A stretch of 64,000 bases of DNA, taken from positions 1 to 64,000 of the forward strand of contig NZ_PYWX01000030.1 of assembly GCF_003031675.1 (NCBI RefSeq). The letters run 5' to 3'. The DNA comes from Pseudomonas palleroniana (GTDB lineage Bacteria; Pseudomonadota; Gammaproteobacteria; Pseudomonadales; Pseudomonadaceae). Under the pieces are notes generated by a model. It worked only from the letters and a program-made list of their open reading frames with translations. It did not search any database and was not told where the DNA came from. How positions within the stretch are numbered: position 1 is the stretch's first letter; each line of letters starts with the position of its first letter. Below, piece by piece: positions 1-9,156 of this stretch. The position numbers were made by a program, and so were the translations under genes.

Positions 1-84
1 GACGCCGCGGTATTTCAGGAGGACCGAGGTGCCTGGGTTTGGGGCGGCTGCGCCACCCAGCGCGGGGCAAGCCCGCTCACTACA
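1..84. repeat. REP palindrome, family B, window edge
   Basis: The block 41-84 is a REP-type sequence whose reverse strand begins GTAGTGAGCGGGCTTGCCCC and continues into CGCGCTGGG. It is preceded by a flank (about 13-38) carrying TTTCAGGAGGACCGAGG, a variant of the flank found inside the REP cluster at 61.7-61.9 kb. Only part of the element may lie in the window. It contains no gene. Confidence 0.8.
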
Positions 85-124
85 GAGTTTGGTCGCGGCA
101 GGTTCTCTTGACTGAGTAGCATTA

Positions 125-146
125 GGGAGGGGGCCAGCCCCCTCCC
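125..146 (-). terminator. Hairpin downstream of the DUF1329 gene (REP-like)
   Basis: GGGAGGGGGC, a 2-nt loop and GCCCCCTCCC form a perfect 10-bp stem 21 bases beyond the DUF1329 stop codon. It resembles a degenerate family A REP. No U-tract follows it on the minus strand, so it may act as an mRNA 3'-end block rather than as a classical intrinsic terminator. Confidence 0.5.
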
Positions 147-167
147 ACACTGGAACTCCGTTGCCGC

Positions 168-1532
168 TTAGCGCACACCGTCCTGGCGCAGGGCCGCTGG
201 AGTGAAATCGCTGGTGGTGGCGGTGAAGCCGAAGTCATATGCCTGCTTCTCTTCGTTTTTCATGCCCAGCGCCAGGTAGCGGCCGGACTGCAGGTCGTAG
301 AGGGTTTCCAGGGCGTACCACGGCACTTGCTTGTCGTAGTAGTTCTCGGCATGGGCTTCGGCGACACGCCACAGTTGGCCACGGCCGTCATAGTGGTCGA
401 TCACGGCGGCTTGCCAGGTATCTTCGTCGATGAAGAAGTCACGCTTGGCGTAGATGTGGCGCTGGCCTTCCTTCAAGGTGGCGACCACATGCCAGACGCG
501 ACGCAGCTCGTAGCGTGCCAGGTCCTGGTTGATGTGACCGGCCTTGATGATGTCGGCGTATTTGAGCTTGGGATCGTCGACCTTGTAGCTGTTGGAGGCG
601 ATGTAGAGCTCTTTCTTGCCTTCCAGTTTCCAGTCGTAGCGGTCCGGGGCGCCGTTGTACATGTCGAGGTTGTCGGAAGTGCGCAGGCCATCGGCGGCAG
701 TACCCGGCCCGTCATAGGACACTTGCGGCGCCCGACGCACGCGGCGCTGACCCGCGTTGTAGACCCACGCCGAACGCGGTTCCTTCACCTGGTCCAGGGT
801 CTCGTGCACCAGCAGCACGCCACCGGCCAGACGCGCCGGCGCGGTCACTTGCTGCTTGAAGTAGAACAGCACGTTGCCTGGGTTTTTCGGATCAAAGTCT
901 TTCATCTTGTCGCGGAACACGAACTGATCGCGGAAATACACCAGGCTGTACGAACCGTTGGTTTGCGGCGTGGCCTGGGTTACCAGGCGGGTCACGCTGC
1001 CGCCACGATAGCGGGTAATGTGGTTCCAGATGACTTCCACGCCGCTTTTTGGAATCGGGAACGGCACCGCGGTTTCGAAGTTTTCCAGGCCGTTGCCGCC
1101 GGAAACCAGGTTGGTGTGCGTGGCATTCTTCTTGATGGCTGCAAACACATCCGCCGGCACGGTCGCGCCGCGATGGGTCGGGTAGACCGGCATCTTGAAG
1201 GTGTCCGGGTAGCGCTTGAACATCGCGTACTGCCCGGGTGCCAGCTTGTCTTTGTACTGCTCGACGTTGGCTGCGGTGATGGTGAACTGCGGCTGTTCGT
1301 TGGCGTAGGGGTTGGCCAGGAAACCACGCGCATCCACGGCACCGGCATTGGTGGGCAGCGGCGACCATTTCGGAATGGTGCCCGCCGCGTTACCGGCCAT
1401 TTCAGCGCCCATCGGGGTCAGGCTCGTGCCCAGCTTGGCGGCTTCATCCGCCGATACCGCCGCCATGACATTGCTCGCCAGGATCGACAGCCCCAGCACA
1501 CCCACGTGCAACAGACTTTTTGTTATTTGCAT
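168..1532 (-). CDS. DUF1329 family exported protein
   Basis: This 454-residue protein begins with a Sec signal peptide (basic MQITK, then a hydrophobic stretch to VMAA near residue 25). The rest matches the DUF1329 family, whose members are envelope proteins often encoded next to DUF1302 proteins. I place the family in the LolA/LolB-like fold group from memory. No enzymatic motif is visible. The start at 1532 has a good ribosome-binding site (AGGAAGA) just upstream. The gene lies 29 bp behind the DUF1302 gene on the same strand, so the two are almost certainly one operon. A role in moving or processing a hydrophobic substrate at the outer membrane is inferred from the partner and the nearby acyl-CoA ligase. 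It is not proven. Confidence 0.88.
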   Translation of the reverse strand: MQITKSLLHVGVLGLSILASNVMAAVSADEAAKLGTSLTPMGAEMAGNAAGTIPKWSPLPTNAGAVDARGFLANPYANEQPQFTITAANVEQYKDKLAPGQYAMFKRYPDTFKMPVYPTHRGATVPADVFAAIKKNATHTNLVSGGNGLENFETAVPFPIPKSGVEVIWNHITRYRGGSVTRLVTQATPQTNGSYSLVYFRDQFVFRDKMKDFDPKNPGNVLFYFKQQVTAPARLAGGVLLVHETLDQVKEPRSAWVYNAGQRRVRRAPQVSYDGPGTAADGLRTSDNLDMYNGAPDRYDWKLEGKKELYIASNSYKVDDPKLKYADIIKAGHINQDLARYELRRVWHVVATLKEGQRHIYAKRDFFIDEDTWQAAVIDHYDGRGQLWRVAEAHAENYYDKQVPWYALETLYDLQSGRYLALGMKNEEKQAYDFGFTATTSDFTPAALRQDGVR

Positions 1533-1561
1533 ATTCTGGTCTTCCTGAAAATACAGTGTGC

Positions 1562-3421
1562 TTAGAAGTTGGCGCCGACGCTCAGGGCGATGAAGTCGCG
1601 GTCATCCACCGTGCTGAACTTGCCACCAAAGAAGTTGGTGTAGGCCAGGCTGGCGGTATAAGTATTCTGGTACTCGGCATCCAGGCCCAGGCTGACAGCC
1701 TTGCGACCTTCTTCGAAGTTACCGCCGGGGCCGGGTGAATACCCCTTCACGTCATGCGACCAAGCCACGTTTGGCTTGAGGTTGACGCCCGCGAACACGT
1801 CCGGGTACTCCCAGATGGCTCGGGCGCGGTAGCCCCAGGACGTGGCTGTGGTGTAGCCGTCGTTGTTGCAGTTGGTGTTCAGGCCAGCGGCATTGGGCAG
1901 GCCCGCCCCCGTCGCGGTGGAATTGTTGAGCGCATTGCAGAAGCCACCCGGCAAGCTGCCAGGGCCGAAGACCGGATCGCGGCCATAGCGGGCTTGTGAT
2001 TTGCTTTCCAGCCCCCCGACATGGGTCACCCCGATCTCACCGACGGTGGTCAGGCGGCTGGCGCCCATGACTTGGTCGAAGAAGTGCGTGAAGGTGGTCT
2101 GGAACTGCGTCACTTCCTTACGGTTGTAGCCATGCAGGTCCTGGCCCGGCGTACCTTTGAGCACGGAGGCGTTGCCAAAGCCAGGGATCGGCGTGACACC
2201 GGCGTACAGGATATCGGTGGTGCTCAATTGCACGGGAGCGTTTGGACGGTAGCTCAGTTCACCACTCCAGGCCGTGCCTGTCGGCAACGTGGTCGAGAAG
2301 CTCAAACCGTACAGGCGGATATCTTCCGGGTACTCGACGAAGTAGTTGGAACTGCCGGCCACGATCAACGGACGCAAGGCAGCCAGAGGCCCCAGAGGGC
2401 GGGTGTAAGCCGATGAAGGAGCACCTTGTGCACTGAAGATCGGCGCGCGGCTGTGGTAATTCATGAAGTACGCGCCGAACTCGGTATCCAGCGGCTCGAA
2501 GTTGTAGTGCATGGCCACGCCGAATTGGCCGCTGTCGCGGGCATCCCGGTCCGGACCGCGACGTACCAGTACGCCTTCGTTGTTGACGTCCACCCCCAGG
2601 GCATTGAGCGTCGGCAACGCAGCGCCCGGGATGGTCGAACGCTTGTTGAGCACACGCAGGTTGTTGTCACAGCCATCGGAAATCACGTCGGGCTGGGAGA
2701 AGAACGTGCCGCAGTTATCGGTCACCGTCTGGTCCCACTCCAGCTGATAAAACGCCTCAGCCGACAAGTTATCCGTCAATGATTGCGACACATAAAACAT
2801 GTTGACCGGAATCAAGCCTTCCTTGATCTCGGCGCCCGGACGACGGAATGCGGACACGTCGATCGGGTTGATGGAGTTGATGCCGCCGCCGATGAAGGTA
2901 CTTTCCCCCCAGCTCACCACCTGTTTGCCGAAACGCACGTTGCCCGGCAAATCGGCGATGTTGTAGTTGTGATAAATGAAGGCATCGAGGATCTGCCCGC
3001 CGGAGGACTTGGCGCCTTCCTTGCGGTTGTTGTCGCTGATGTCCTTGAACGGACGGCTTTCGTCCTTGAGTTCGAAGTCGTACCAGTACTTGCCGCGCAC
3101 AAACACGCCGGTGTCGCCGTATTTCAGTTCCAGGTCGTGGATGCCCTTGAAGATCTTCGAGAACGTTTCGCCGCGCTTGAAGTTCAAGTGGCCGTCATCA
3201 GAGGTCTGGGACAACCCCTTGCCGCCGTTGTTGGCACCGATCAGGTCTCGGTTAGGCTTGGCTGTCGACCAGCTCGCCCCCACGGAAAGCGACGAGTCAA
3301 AGCTCCCTTCGACTTCACCGATATTGAAACTGACGCCGAATGCGGGCCCGGCGAGCGTAGAAGCGAGACTGACGGCCAGAGGCAATCTCGCCCGGCGCCA
3401 GAACTGGTTTACTGAGGTCAT
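1562..3421 (-). CDS. DUF1302 family putative outer-membrane beta-barrel protein
   Basis: The 619-residue protein has an N-terminal signal sequence (residues 1 to about 29, ending GPAFG) and ends with phenylalanine (SVGANF), a typical terminal signature of outer-membrane beta-barrels. Alternating short polar and hydrophobic strands run through the whole length. It matches the DUF1302 family, whose usual operon partner DUF1329 lies immediately downstream. Such pairs commonly also include an MMPL-type RND exporter and a YCF48-like protein. Neither is present here. Translation from 3421 is supported by GGAG eight bases upstream. Barrel topology and a transport or esterase-related role are inferences. 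Confidence 0.88.
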   Translation of the reverse strand: MTSVNQFWRRARLPLAVSLASTLAGPAFGVSFNIGEVEGSFDSSLSVGASWSTAKPNRDLIGANNGGKGLSQTSDDGHLNFKRGETFSKIFKGIHDLELKYGDTGVFVRGKYWYDFELKDESRPFKDISDNNRKEGAKSSGGQILDAFIYHNYNIADLPGNVRFGKQVVSWGESTFIGGGINSINPIDVSAFRRPGAEIKEGLIPVNMFYVSQSLTDNLSAEAFYQLEWDQTVTDNCGTFFSQPDVISDGCDNNLRVLNKRSTIPGAALPTLNALGVDVNNEGVLVRRGPDRDARDSGQFGVAMHYNFEPLDTEFGAYFMNYHSRAPIFSAQGAPSSAYTRPLGPLAALRPLIVAGSSNYFVEYPEDIRLYGLSFSTTLPTGTAWSGELSYRPNAPVQLSTTDILYAGVTPIPGFGNASVLKGTPGQDLHGYNRKEVTQFQTTFTHFFDQVMGASRLTTVGEIGVTHVGGLESKSQARYGRDPVFGPGSLPGGFCNALNNSTATGAGLPNAAGLNTNCNNDGYTTATSWGYRARAIWEYPDVFAGVNLKPNVAWSHDVKGYSPGPGGNFEEGRKAVSLGLDAEYQNTYTASLAYTNFFGGKFSTVDDRDFIALSVGANF

Positions 3422-3755
3422 CGACGCTACTCCATGTGCATTATTGTTATGGCAGTGAGTTCTTTCCTACAGATGCATGTAACGGCCGGGATACAACGAT
3501 CCCAATGCCGTACGGCACCCGAGCCCCCATGGCCCGAAGCGGAGCATCCGTGAATAACTCTGGAAGGGACTATAGCCAGCAGGGGGGGAGCGCTTGATCC
3601 CTCTAAAGTGTGATTTGCATCACCAACCCGTCTGCCACAACCCTTTCGCCACACCGACGAAGATCGGCGTGGCAAGGATGGCTGAAAATCGATAAATCAC
3701 AAGTGAAGGCTTGAGATAGAGCATTGCCGCGCCCGAGCGGGCGCGGCGAAGGGCG
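3422..3755. promoter_or_regulatory. Intergenic region with a CRP/Vfr-like site upstream of the DUF1302 gene
   Basis: This gap of about 330 bp separates the DUF1302 gene from the acyl-CoA ligase gene, both on the minus strand. It holds TGTGATTTGCATCACC at 3609-3624, which is TGTGA-N6-TCACC and fits the CRP/Vfr consensus at nine of ten positions. The site lies about 190 bp before the DUF1302 start. Apart from the stem-loop at 3726-3747 I see no gene in this gap. Confidence 0.45.
3726..3747 (-). terminator. Perfect GC-rich stem-loop after the acyl-CoA ligase gene
   Basis: GCCGCGCCCG, a 2-nt centre and CGGGCGCGGC form a perfect 10-bp palindrome nine bases past the ligase stop codon. There is no clear U-tract on the minus strand. 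It probably marks or protects the transcript end and separates the ligase from the DUF1302/DUF1329 operon. Confidence 0.55.
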
Positions 3756-5438
3756 TCACAGGGTCGACAGGAACGTACTGTTGTTGGCCTGCCATTCGAT
3801 GATGTCGATACGGATACGTTTTTTGTCGAGTTTTCCTACGCTGGTCTTGGGAATTTCAGTAACAACCGCGATCTGGCTTGGAATGGCCCACTTGCTCAAG
3901 TGGCCCAGTTCGACAAAAGGCTTGAGATGTTCCTTGAGCTCACGCGCACCTATCACATGGCCATCACGCACCACCAGCAACGCAAACGGGCGCTCGCCCC
4001 ACTGCGGGTCGGCGATGCCTACCACTGCTACTTCACGTACCGCCGGGTGACGGCTGACCAGGTCTTCAAGCGCCAGGGAGGAGATCCATTCGCCCCCCGT
4101 CTTGATCACGTCCTTGATGCGATCGCGGATATCAATCACCCCGAAGGCGTCCAGGGTCGCCACGTCACCGGTGTGCATCCAGCCGCCGGCCCACAGCTCG
4201 GCGCCCTTCTGCGGCTCATTGAAATAGCCTTCGCTTAGCCAAGGGGCGCGCAACACCAGCTCGCCCTGGGATTCGCCATCGGCGGGCAGGAAATTGCCGT
4301 CATCATCGATAATCGCCGCTTCCACCAATGGCCCGGGCACGCCGGCCTTGATGCGGTAGGTGGTGCGCTCGTCTTCACTGCCGGCCATCAGTTCTTCATT
4401 GAGGTGAGCACAGGACACCAGCGGCCCGGTCTCGGACATGCCGTACGCGGCGGTCAGTTGAATGCCCCGCGCCTTCGAGGCGTCATACAACGAGCGATTC
4501 AGCGCACTGCCGCCGATGACGATTTTCCAACCGTCGAAATCCACGCCCTGGGCGGCCTTGGCGTTGAGCACCATTTGCAGGATGGTCGGCACGCAGTGCG
4601 AGAAGGTGACTTTTTCCTTGCGCCACAGCTCCACCAGGTATTCCGGGTCATAGCGGCCGGGATAGACCTGTTTGAGCCCCAGCATGGTGGCTACATAGGG
4701 CAGGCCCCAGGCGTGTACATGGAACATCGGCGTGATCGGCATGTACACATCGTTGGTGCCCAGCAGGCGCACGCTGTCGACGCTGCCCATGATGGTTGCC
4801 ACGCCCATGGTGTGCAGCACCAGTTGGCGATGAGTGAAGTACACACCTTTGGGGTTGCCGGTGGTGCCGGTGGTGTAGAAGGTGGTCGCGACCGAGTTCT
4901 CGTCGAAGTCCTGGAAGTCGTACTTCGGGCTGGCGGCGGCCAGCAGGCTTTCATACTCGCCCACCAGGTTCGGCAGCTCGGCGGTTTGGGCGTCACCATC
5001 GGTGAGCAGCAGGGTCTTGTCGACGGTGGTGAGGTGCCCGGCGATCGCCTGGTAAAGCCCCACGAACTCGCTGTTGACCAACACAAAGCGGTCTTCGGCG
5101 TGGTTCATGGTGTAGAGGATCTGCTCCGGCGACAGGCGCACGTTAATGGTGTGGATCACCGCACCGATCATCGGGATAGCGAACATGCACTCCAGGTACC
5201 GGTGGCTGTCCCAATCCATGACCGCCACGGTGTCACCGGCCTTGACGCCGGCTTCGGTCAATACGTTGGCCAGCCGCGCGACCCGTTCGATCAAGGTCGG
5301 GTAGGTATAACGCAGCTTGTCACGGTAGATGATTTCCCGGGTTTTCTCGTAACGGGTGCCGGACATCAACAGGCGTTTGATCAACAGCGGGTACTGGTAC
5401 GCACCTTCGGCGGGCGGGATAACGCGGGTCTGCAACAT
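3756..5438 (-). CDS. AMP-forming fatty acyl-CoA ligase (AlkK-like, medium-chain)
   Basis: The 560-residue protein belongs to the adenylate-forming ANL superfamily. The P-loop-like motif YTTGTTGNPKGV lies near residue 190. The A5-type motif AAYGMSETGP is near 335, the adenylate-binding TGD is near 420, and the C-terminal catalytic lysine lies in TSVGKLDKK near residue 540. The sequence is closest in style to AlkK-type medium-chain fatty acid CoA ligases, not to long-chain FadD1/FadD2. It converts a fatty acid, ATP and CoA to acyl-CoA for beta-oxidation. The DUF1302/DUF1329 pair lies downstream on the same strand, but a 334-bp gap with a stem-loop suggests separate transcription. Chain-length preference is inferred. 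Confidence 0.9.
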   Translation of the reverse strand: MLQTRVIPPAEGAYQYPLLIKRLLMSGTRYEKTREIIYRDKLRYTYPTLIERVARLANVLTEAGVKAGDTVAVMDWDSHRYLECMFAIPMIGAVIHTINVRLSPEQILYTMNHAEDRFVLVNSEFVGLYQAIAGHLTTVDKTLLLTDGDAQTAELPNLVGEYESLLAAASPKYDFQDFDENSVATTFYTTGTTGNPKGVYFTHRQLVLHTMGVATIMGSVDSVRLLGTNDVYMPITPMFHVHAWGLPYVATMLGLKQVYPGRYDPEYLVELWRKEKVTFSHCVPTILQMVLNAKAAQGVDFDGWKIVIGGSALNRSLYDASKARGIQLTAAYGMSETGPLVSCAHLNEELMAGSEDERTTYRIKAGVPGPLVEAAIIDDDGNFLPADGESQGELVLRAPWLSEGYFNEPQKGAELWAGGWMHTGDVATLDAFGVIDIRDRIKDVIKTGGEWISSLALEDLVSRHPAVREVAVVGIADPQWGERPFALLVVRDGHVIGARELKEHLKPFVELGHLSKWAIPSQIAVVTEIPKTSVGKLDKKRIRIDIIEWQANNSTFLSTL

Positions 5439-5580
5439 ACTAATCCCTTATCTGACTGCACGGTCTTGGCTTGAAGACCTGCACTTTAGAGAGCTTATGT
5501 GTCAGCTAAATCAGCCAAAGGAATGATTTGCAGACCCCGGCGAATGCTAGCTTTAAGCCAGCACCCGGCAACTGAAAAAC

Positions 5581-6213
5581 TCATTTCATGCTGGTAAAGG
5601 CCAACTTCACACCGATAGCGATCAGTACCGCACCCATGGTGCGGTCGAACCAGTGGCCCATCCGCGCAAACCCGGCACGCACGCGCTGCTGGCTGAACAA
5701 CATCGCCACCAGGCAGAACCACAGCGCCGTCGCCACCGCCAGGTACACGCCGTAACCCGCTTGAATGGCCAGCGGCGTCTGCGGGTTGATCACCACAGTG
5801 AACAACGAAAGGAAAAACAGCGTGGCCTTGGGATTCAAGCCATTGGTCACGAAACCTGCGGTAAATGCGCCACGCGGGGTGCGCTCGCCGGCTTCGCGGT
5901 GCAACTCGCCTTCGGCGGCAGGCTTGGCCGGCTGCGCACGCAATGCCTTGAAACCGATGTACAGCAGATACGCGGCGGCCGCCCATTTCAGCGCGTTGAA
6001 CAGCACGATGGACTGCGACACGATCAAGCCGATGCCGAGCAACGAGTAACCCACGTGCAGGAAAATCGCCGAGCCGACGCCCAGCGCCGTCCACGTCCCG
6101 GCGCGGCGGCCATGGGTCACACTTTCGCGCACGACCACGGCGAAATCCGGGCCGGGGCTGGCCACTGCCAACAGGTGAATCAGCGCTACGGTCAAAAACT
6201 CGGCGACGTACAT
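5581..6213 (-). CDS. LysE/RhtB family amino-acid exporter
   Basis: The 210-residue membrane protein has about six hydrophobic segments and the family N-terminal signature ASPGPDFAVVVRES (residues 18-31). A charged loop rich in Lys, Glu and Arg lies between residues 85 and 112, as usual for LysE/RhtB proteins. Members export amino acids or related metabolites. The substrate cannot be read from the sequence. The start has AAGTAACT-type sequence rather than a strong ribosome-binding site. The gene is divergent from the downstream dehydrogenase, and the 86-bp gap should hold both promoters. Confidence 0.9.
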   Translation of the reverse strand: MYVAEFLTVALIHLLAVASPGPDFAVVVRESVTHGRRAGTWTALGVGSAIFLHVGYSLLGIGLIVSQSIVLFNALKWAAAAYLLYIGFKALRAQPAKPAAEGELHREAGERTPRGAFTAGFVTNGLNPKATLFFLSLFTVVINPQTPLAIQAGYGVYLAVATALWFCLVAMLFSQQRVRAGFARMGHWFDRTMGAVLIAIGVKLAFTSMK

Positions 6214-6299
6214 GCTTACTCCATTAAGTAACTGATTATTTCATCTGATAGGCTCGGCAGATTACGCCTTCGAACCTCGTCACAAAAGGTACAGTTGAG

Positions 6300-7262
6300 A
6301 TGAACAATCGCCGCGCCGTCTTCCTTGATCACTCCTCTCTGGACTTGGGCGACCTCGACCTCGGCGAGTTGCGCAACAGCTTCAGCGAGCTGCAGCTGTT
6401 TACGGATACCACGCCACAGAATGTGCTTGAGCGCGTGCAAAACGCCCAGGTGGTGATCAGCAACAAGATCGTGCTCAACGCCGAAAACCTGGCGGCCTGC
6501 CCTGAACTGGAACTGATCCTGGTATCGGCCACCGGCACCAACAACGTCGACCTCGCCGCCGCCCGCGCCCATGGCATTACCGTGAGCAACTGCCAGGGCT
6601 ACGGCACACCGTCGGTGGCGCAGCACACGATCATGTTGCTGCTCAACCTGGCGACACGCTTGAAGGACTATCAACGCGATGTGGCGGCCGGCAAATGGCA
6701 GCAAGCCAAGCAGTTCTGCCTGCTGGACTACCCCATCGTCGAGCTGGAAGGCAAAACCCTCGGCCTGCTCGGCCATGGCGAACTGGGCGGCGCCGTGGCA
6801 CGCCTGGCGCAAGCCTTCGGCATGCGCGTGGTGCTCGGCGCGATTCCCGGACGCCCTGCCCGCGCCGACCGCGTGCCGCTGGATGAATTGCTCGCACAGG
6901 TCGACGCGCTGACCTTGCACTGCCCGCTCAATGAACACACCCGCGACTTTATCGGCGGCCGCGAACTGGCATTGCTCAAGCCCGGCGCCTTTATCGTCAA
7001 TACCGCGCGCGGTGGCTTGATCAATGAACAGGCGCTGGCAGACGCCTTGCGCAGCGGCCACCTGGGCGGCGCAGCCACCGATGTGCTGAGTGTCGAGCCG
7101 CCGGTGCAGGGTAACCCGCTGCTGGCAGGCGACATTCCTCGGTTGATCGTCACGCCCCACAATGCCTGGGGCAGCCGCGAAGCTCGACAGCGGATCGTCG
7201 GCCAATTGGTGGAAAACGCCCAAGGCTTTTTCAACGGCGCCCCGTTGCGCGTCGTCAGTTGA
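6300..7262 (+). CDS. hprA: D-isomer-specific 2-hydroxyacid dehydrogenase (glycerate dehydrogenase type)
   Basis: The 320-residue protein has the two-domain D-2-hydroxyacid dehydrogenase architecture. The Rossmann motif GLLGHGELGG lies near residues 155-164. The catalytic Arg is in NTARGGLIN (about 234-242), the catalytic Glu in SVEPP, and the catalytic His in TPHNAWGS. Such enzymes reduce hydroxypyruvate or glyoxylate with NAD(P)H, linking glyoxylate or serine metabolism to glycerate. The His is followed by NAWGS as in HprA/GhrA-like members. The assignment to hydroxypyruvate rather than another 2-ketoacid is by family resemblance. rsmC follows after 30 bp and may be co-transcribed. Confidence 0.85.
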   Translation: MNNRRAVFLDHSSLDLGDLDLGELRNSFSELQLFTDTTPQNVLERVQNAQVVISNKIVLNAENLAACPELELILVSATGTNNVDLAAARAHGITVSNCQGYGTPSVAQHTIMLLLNLATRLKDYQRDVAAGKWQQAKQFCLLDYPIVELEGKTLGLLGHGELGGAVARLAQAFGMRVVLGAIPGRPARADRVPLDELLAQVDALTLHCPLNEHTRDFIGGRELALLKPGAFIVNTARGGLINEQALADALRSGHLGGAATDVLSVEPPVQGNPLLAGDIPRLIVTPHNAWGSREARQRIVGQLVENAQGFFNGAPLRVVS

Positions 7263-7292
7263 TAAACTGCGCCCCTTTTCAAGGAGCAGACC

Positions 7293-8291
7293 ATGGATCC
7301 GCGCAGTGAAGTACTGCTTCGTCAGGCCGAACTTTTTCAAGGCAACCTGCTGCTGGTCGGCTTGCCCGCCGACGACCTGCTGGGCCGCCTGCCCAACGCC
7401 CACGGTTGGTGCTGGCATGCCGGCGACCAGGCCGCGCTCGATGCACGCTTCCCCGAGCGCAGCCAGTTCGGTGTGAACGTGCCCGAACGCTCGTTCGACG
7501 CGGCAGTGATCTTCCTGCCCAAGTCCAAGGACCTCACCGACTACCTGCTCAACGCCGTGGCCGCACGCCTGCCCGGCGCCGAGCTGTTTCTGGTTGGGGA
7601 GAAAAAAGGCGGTATCGAAAGTGCCGCCAAACAGATGATCCCCTTCGGCAAGCCGCGCAAGCTCGATAGCGCGCGGCATTGCCAACTGTGGCAGGTCACC
7701 GTGGCCAATGCCCCGCAAGCGGTCGAGCTGGAAAGCCTGGCGCAGGTGTTCGACGTACCGCTGGCCGAAGGCCCGCTCAAGGTCGTGAGCCTGCCGGGCG
7801 TGTTCAGCCATGGGCGTCTGGATCGCGGTACCGAACTGTTGCTGGAGAATCTGGACAAGCTGCCTGGCGGTCACTTGCTCGACTTTGGTTGCGGCGCCGG
7901 TGTGCTGGGGGCGGCCGTCAAGCGGCGCTACCCGCACAACAGCGTCACGCTGCTCGACGTGGACGCATTTGCCGCTGCCAGCAGTCGCCTGACATTGGCT
8001 GCCAATGGCCTGGAAGCCGAGGTATTGACCGGTGATGGTATCGACGCCGCGCCGATGGGTTTGAACGCAATCCTGAGCAACCCACCGTTCCATGTCGGGG
8101 TGCATACCGATTATTTCGCCACCGAGAACCTGCTGCGAAAAGCCGCGAAACACCTGGCAAAAGGCGGCGAACTGCGGTTAGTCGCCAACAGCTTCCTGAA
8201 GTATCAGCCGCTGATCGAAGAGCATCTTGGGGTCTGTGCGATCAAGGCCGAAGGCAACGGCTTTCGCATTTACCGTGCCAAGCGCGGCTGA
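7293..8291 (+). CDS. rsmC: 16S rRNA (guanine(1207)-N2)-methyltransferase RsmC
   Basis: The 332-residue protein has the RsmC layout: a degenerate N-terminal methyltransferase-like domain (about 1-170) and a C-terminal catalytic domain with the SAM-binding motif [12 protein letters not shown] (about 196-207). The N6/N2-amino methyltransferase motif SNPPFHVG lies near 265. It methylates G1207 of 16S rRNA in the 30S subunit. The length matches the family. The start at 7293 follows AAGGAGCAGACC, a strong ribosome-binding site. Confidence 0.95.
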   Translation: MDPRSEVLLRQAELFQGNLLLVGLPADDLLGRLPNAHGWCWHAGDQAALDARFPERSQFGVNVPERSFDAAVIFLPKSKDLTDYLLNAVAARLPGAELFLVGEKKGGIESAAKQMIPFGKPRKLDSARHCQLWQVTVANAPQAVELESLAQVFDVPLAEGPLKVVSLPGVFSHGRLDRGTELLLENLDKLPGGHLLDFGCGAGVLGAAVKRRYPHNSVTLLDVDAFAAASSRLTLAANGLEAEVLTGDGIDAAPMGLNAILSNPPFHVGVHTDYFATENLLRKAAKHLAKGGELRLVANSFLKYQPLIEEHLGVCAIKAEGNGFRIYRAKRG

Positions 8292-8339
8292 CGGGCGTTT
8301 GAAAAAGAACGCTTGCCGAATGGATTTTGCCTAGGCAGA

Positions 8340-8522
8340 ATCCGCTCCGTCCTAGGGGAGTAGTCTCCCACGAGCGTCACGCTCGTCCGGCATACGTCAA
8401 CATACTTGGTCAGCAGGCCATGGCGTATGCGACCCAGGAGTCCGCACAGACGGACCGGGGTTTGACAAGACCTATGACACGCACACCTTACCCGGGGCGG
8501 GAAGGCTGTACGTGTCATAGCC
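8340..8522 (+). promoter_or_regulatory. yybP-ykoY family (Mn2+) riboswitch
   Basis: The leader contains the two conserved internal-loop blocks of the yybP-ykoY class: GGGGAGTAG at 8355-8363 and CCGGGGCGGGAAGGCTGTAC at 8492-8511. The second block is enclosed by a perfect 10-bp helix, CTATGACACG (8472-8481) with CGTGTCATAG (8511-8520). This class senses Mn2+ and commonly controls Mn exporters and Gdt1/TMEM165-type proteins, which is exactly the downstream gene. Exact element ends are approximate. Confidence 0.9.
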
Positions 8523-8551
8523 GTGTCGACCCGCCCCTGGAAGCCTACCTG

Positions 8552-9136
8552 ATGCTGGATTCATTACTCGTTCCTACCGCAATCGTTGCCTTGGCCGAAA
8601 TCGGCGATAAGACGCAACTGCTCGCGCTCATCCTCGCCGCACGCTTTCGCAAGCCCTGGCCGATCATCGCCGGCATCGTCGCCGCGACCCTGGCCAACCA
8701 TGCGGCCGCCGGTGCCGTGGGGGCCTGGTTCGGTAGTTTCTTCTCGGATGCGGTGCTGCACTGGATCCTGGCGGCGAGCTTCTGCGCGACGGCACTGTGG
8801 ACGTTGGTGCCGGACAAGCTCGACGATGACGAAGCCAGTACCACACGCAAGTTCGGGCCATTCCTGACCACCTTGATCGCATTCTTCCTCGCCGAGATCG
8901 GCGACAAGACGCAGATCGCCACAGTGATGCTGGCGGCGCAGTATCCGGAGTTGTGGCTGGTGATCATCGGCACCACCCTGGGCATGCTGATTGCCAACGT
9001 GCCGGTTGTATTGGCGGGGAATTTTGCAGCCGAAAAGCTGCCGCTGACCTTGATTCGTCGACTGGCGGCTTCGGCGTTTTTCATCCTGGCGATCGTGGCG
9101 GTGTACAAGGCCATGCAAAGCAGCGGTTGGATCTAA
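8552..9136 (+). CDS. Gdt1/TMEM165 (UPF0016) family divalent cation exporter, probably Mn2+
   Basis: The 194-residue membrane protein is an internal duplication of a three-helix unit. Each half carries the family signature E-x-G-D-K-T: EIGDKTQLL near residue 16 and EIGDKTQIA near residue 115. Family members move Mn2+ (and Ca2+) and bacterial members export manganese. An open frame continues upstream to 8327, but that part is the riboswitch. The ATG at 8552, with GGAAG just upstream, is the real start. Control by a Mn2+ riboswitch supports a role in Mn2+ detoxification. Confidence 0.93.
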   Translation: MLDSLLVPTAIVALAEIGDKTQLLALILAARFRKPWPIIAGIVAATLANHAAAGAVGAWFGSFFSDAVLHWILAASFCATALWTLVPDKLDDDEASTTRKFGPFLTTLIAFFLAEIGDKTQIATVMLAAQYPELWLVIIGTTLGMLIANVPVVLAGNFAAEKLPLTLIRRLAASAFFILAIVAVYKAMQSSGWI

Positions 9137-9156
9137 GGCTGTAAACCCAAACCCAT

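Noticed and set aside
6216..8153. A 645-codon minus-strand frame across hprA and rsmC
   Set aside because: It overlaps two genes with intact motifs and shows no domain.
8327..8551. N-terminal extension of the Gdt1-family frame
   Set aside because: This part is the yybP-ykoY riboswitch. The ATG at 8552 has a ribosome-binding site and gives the family-length protein.
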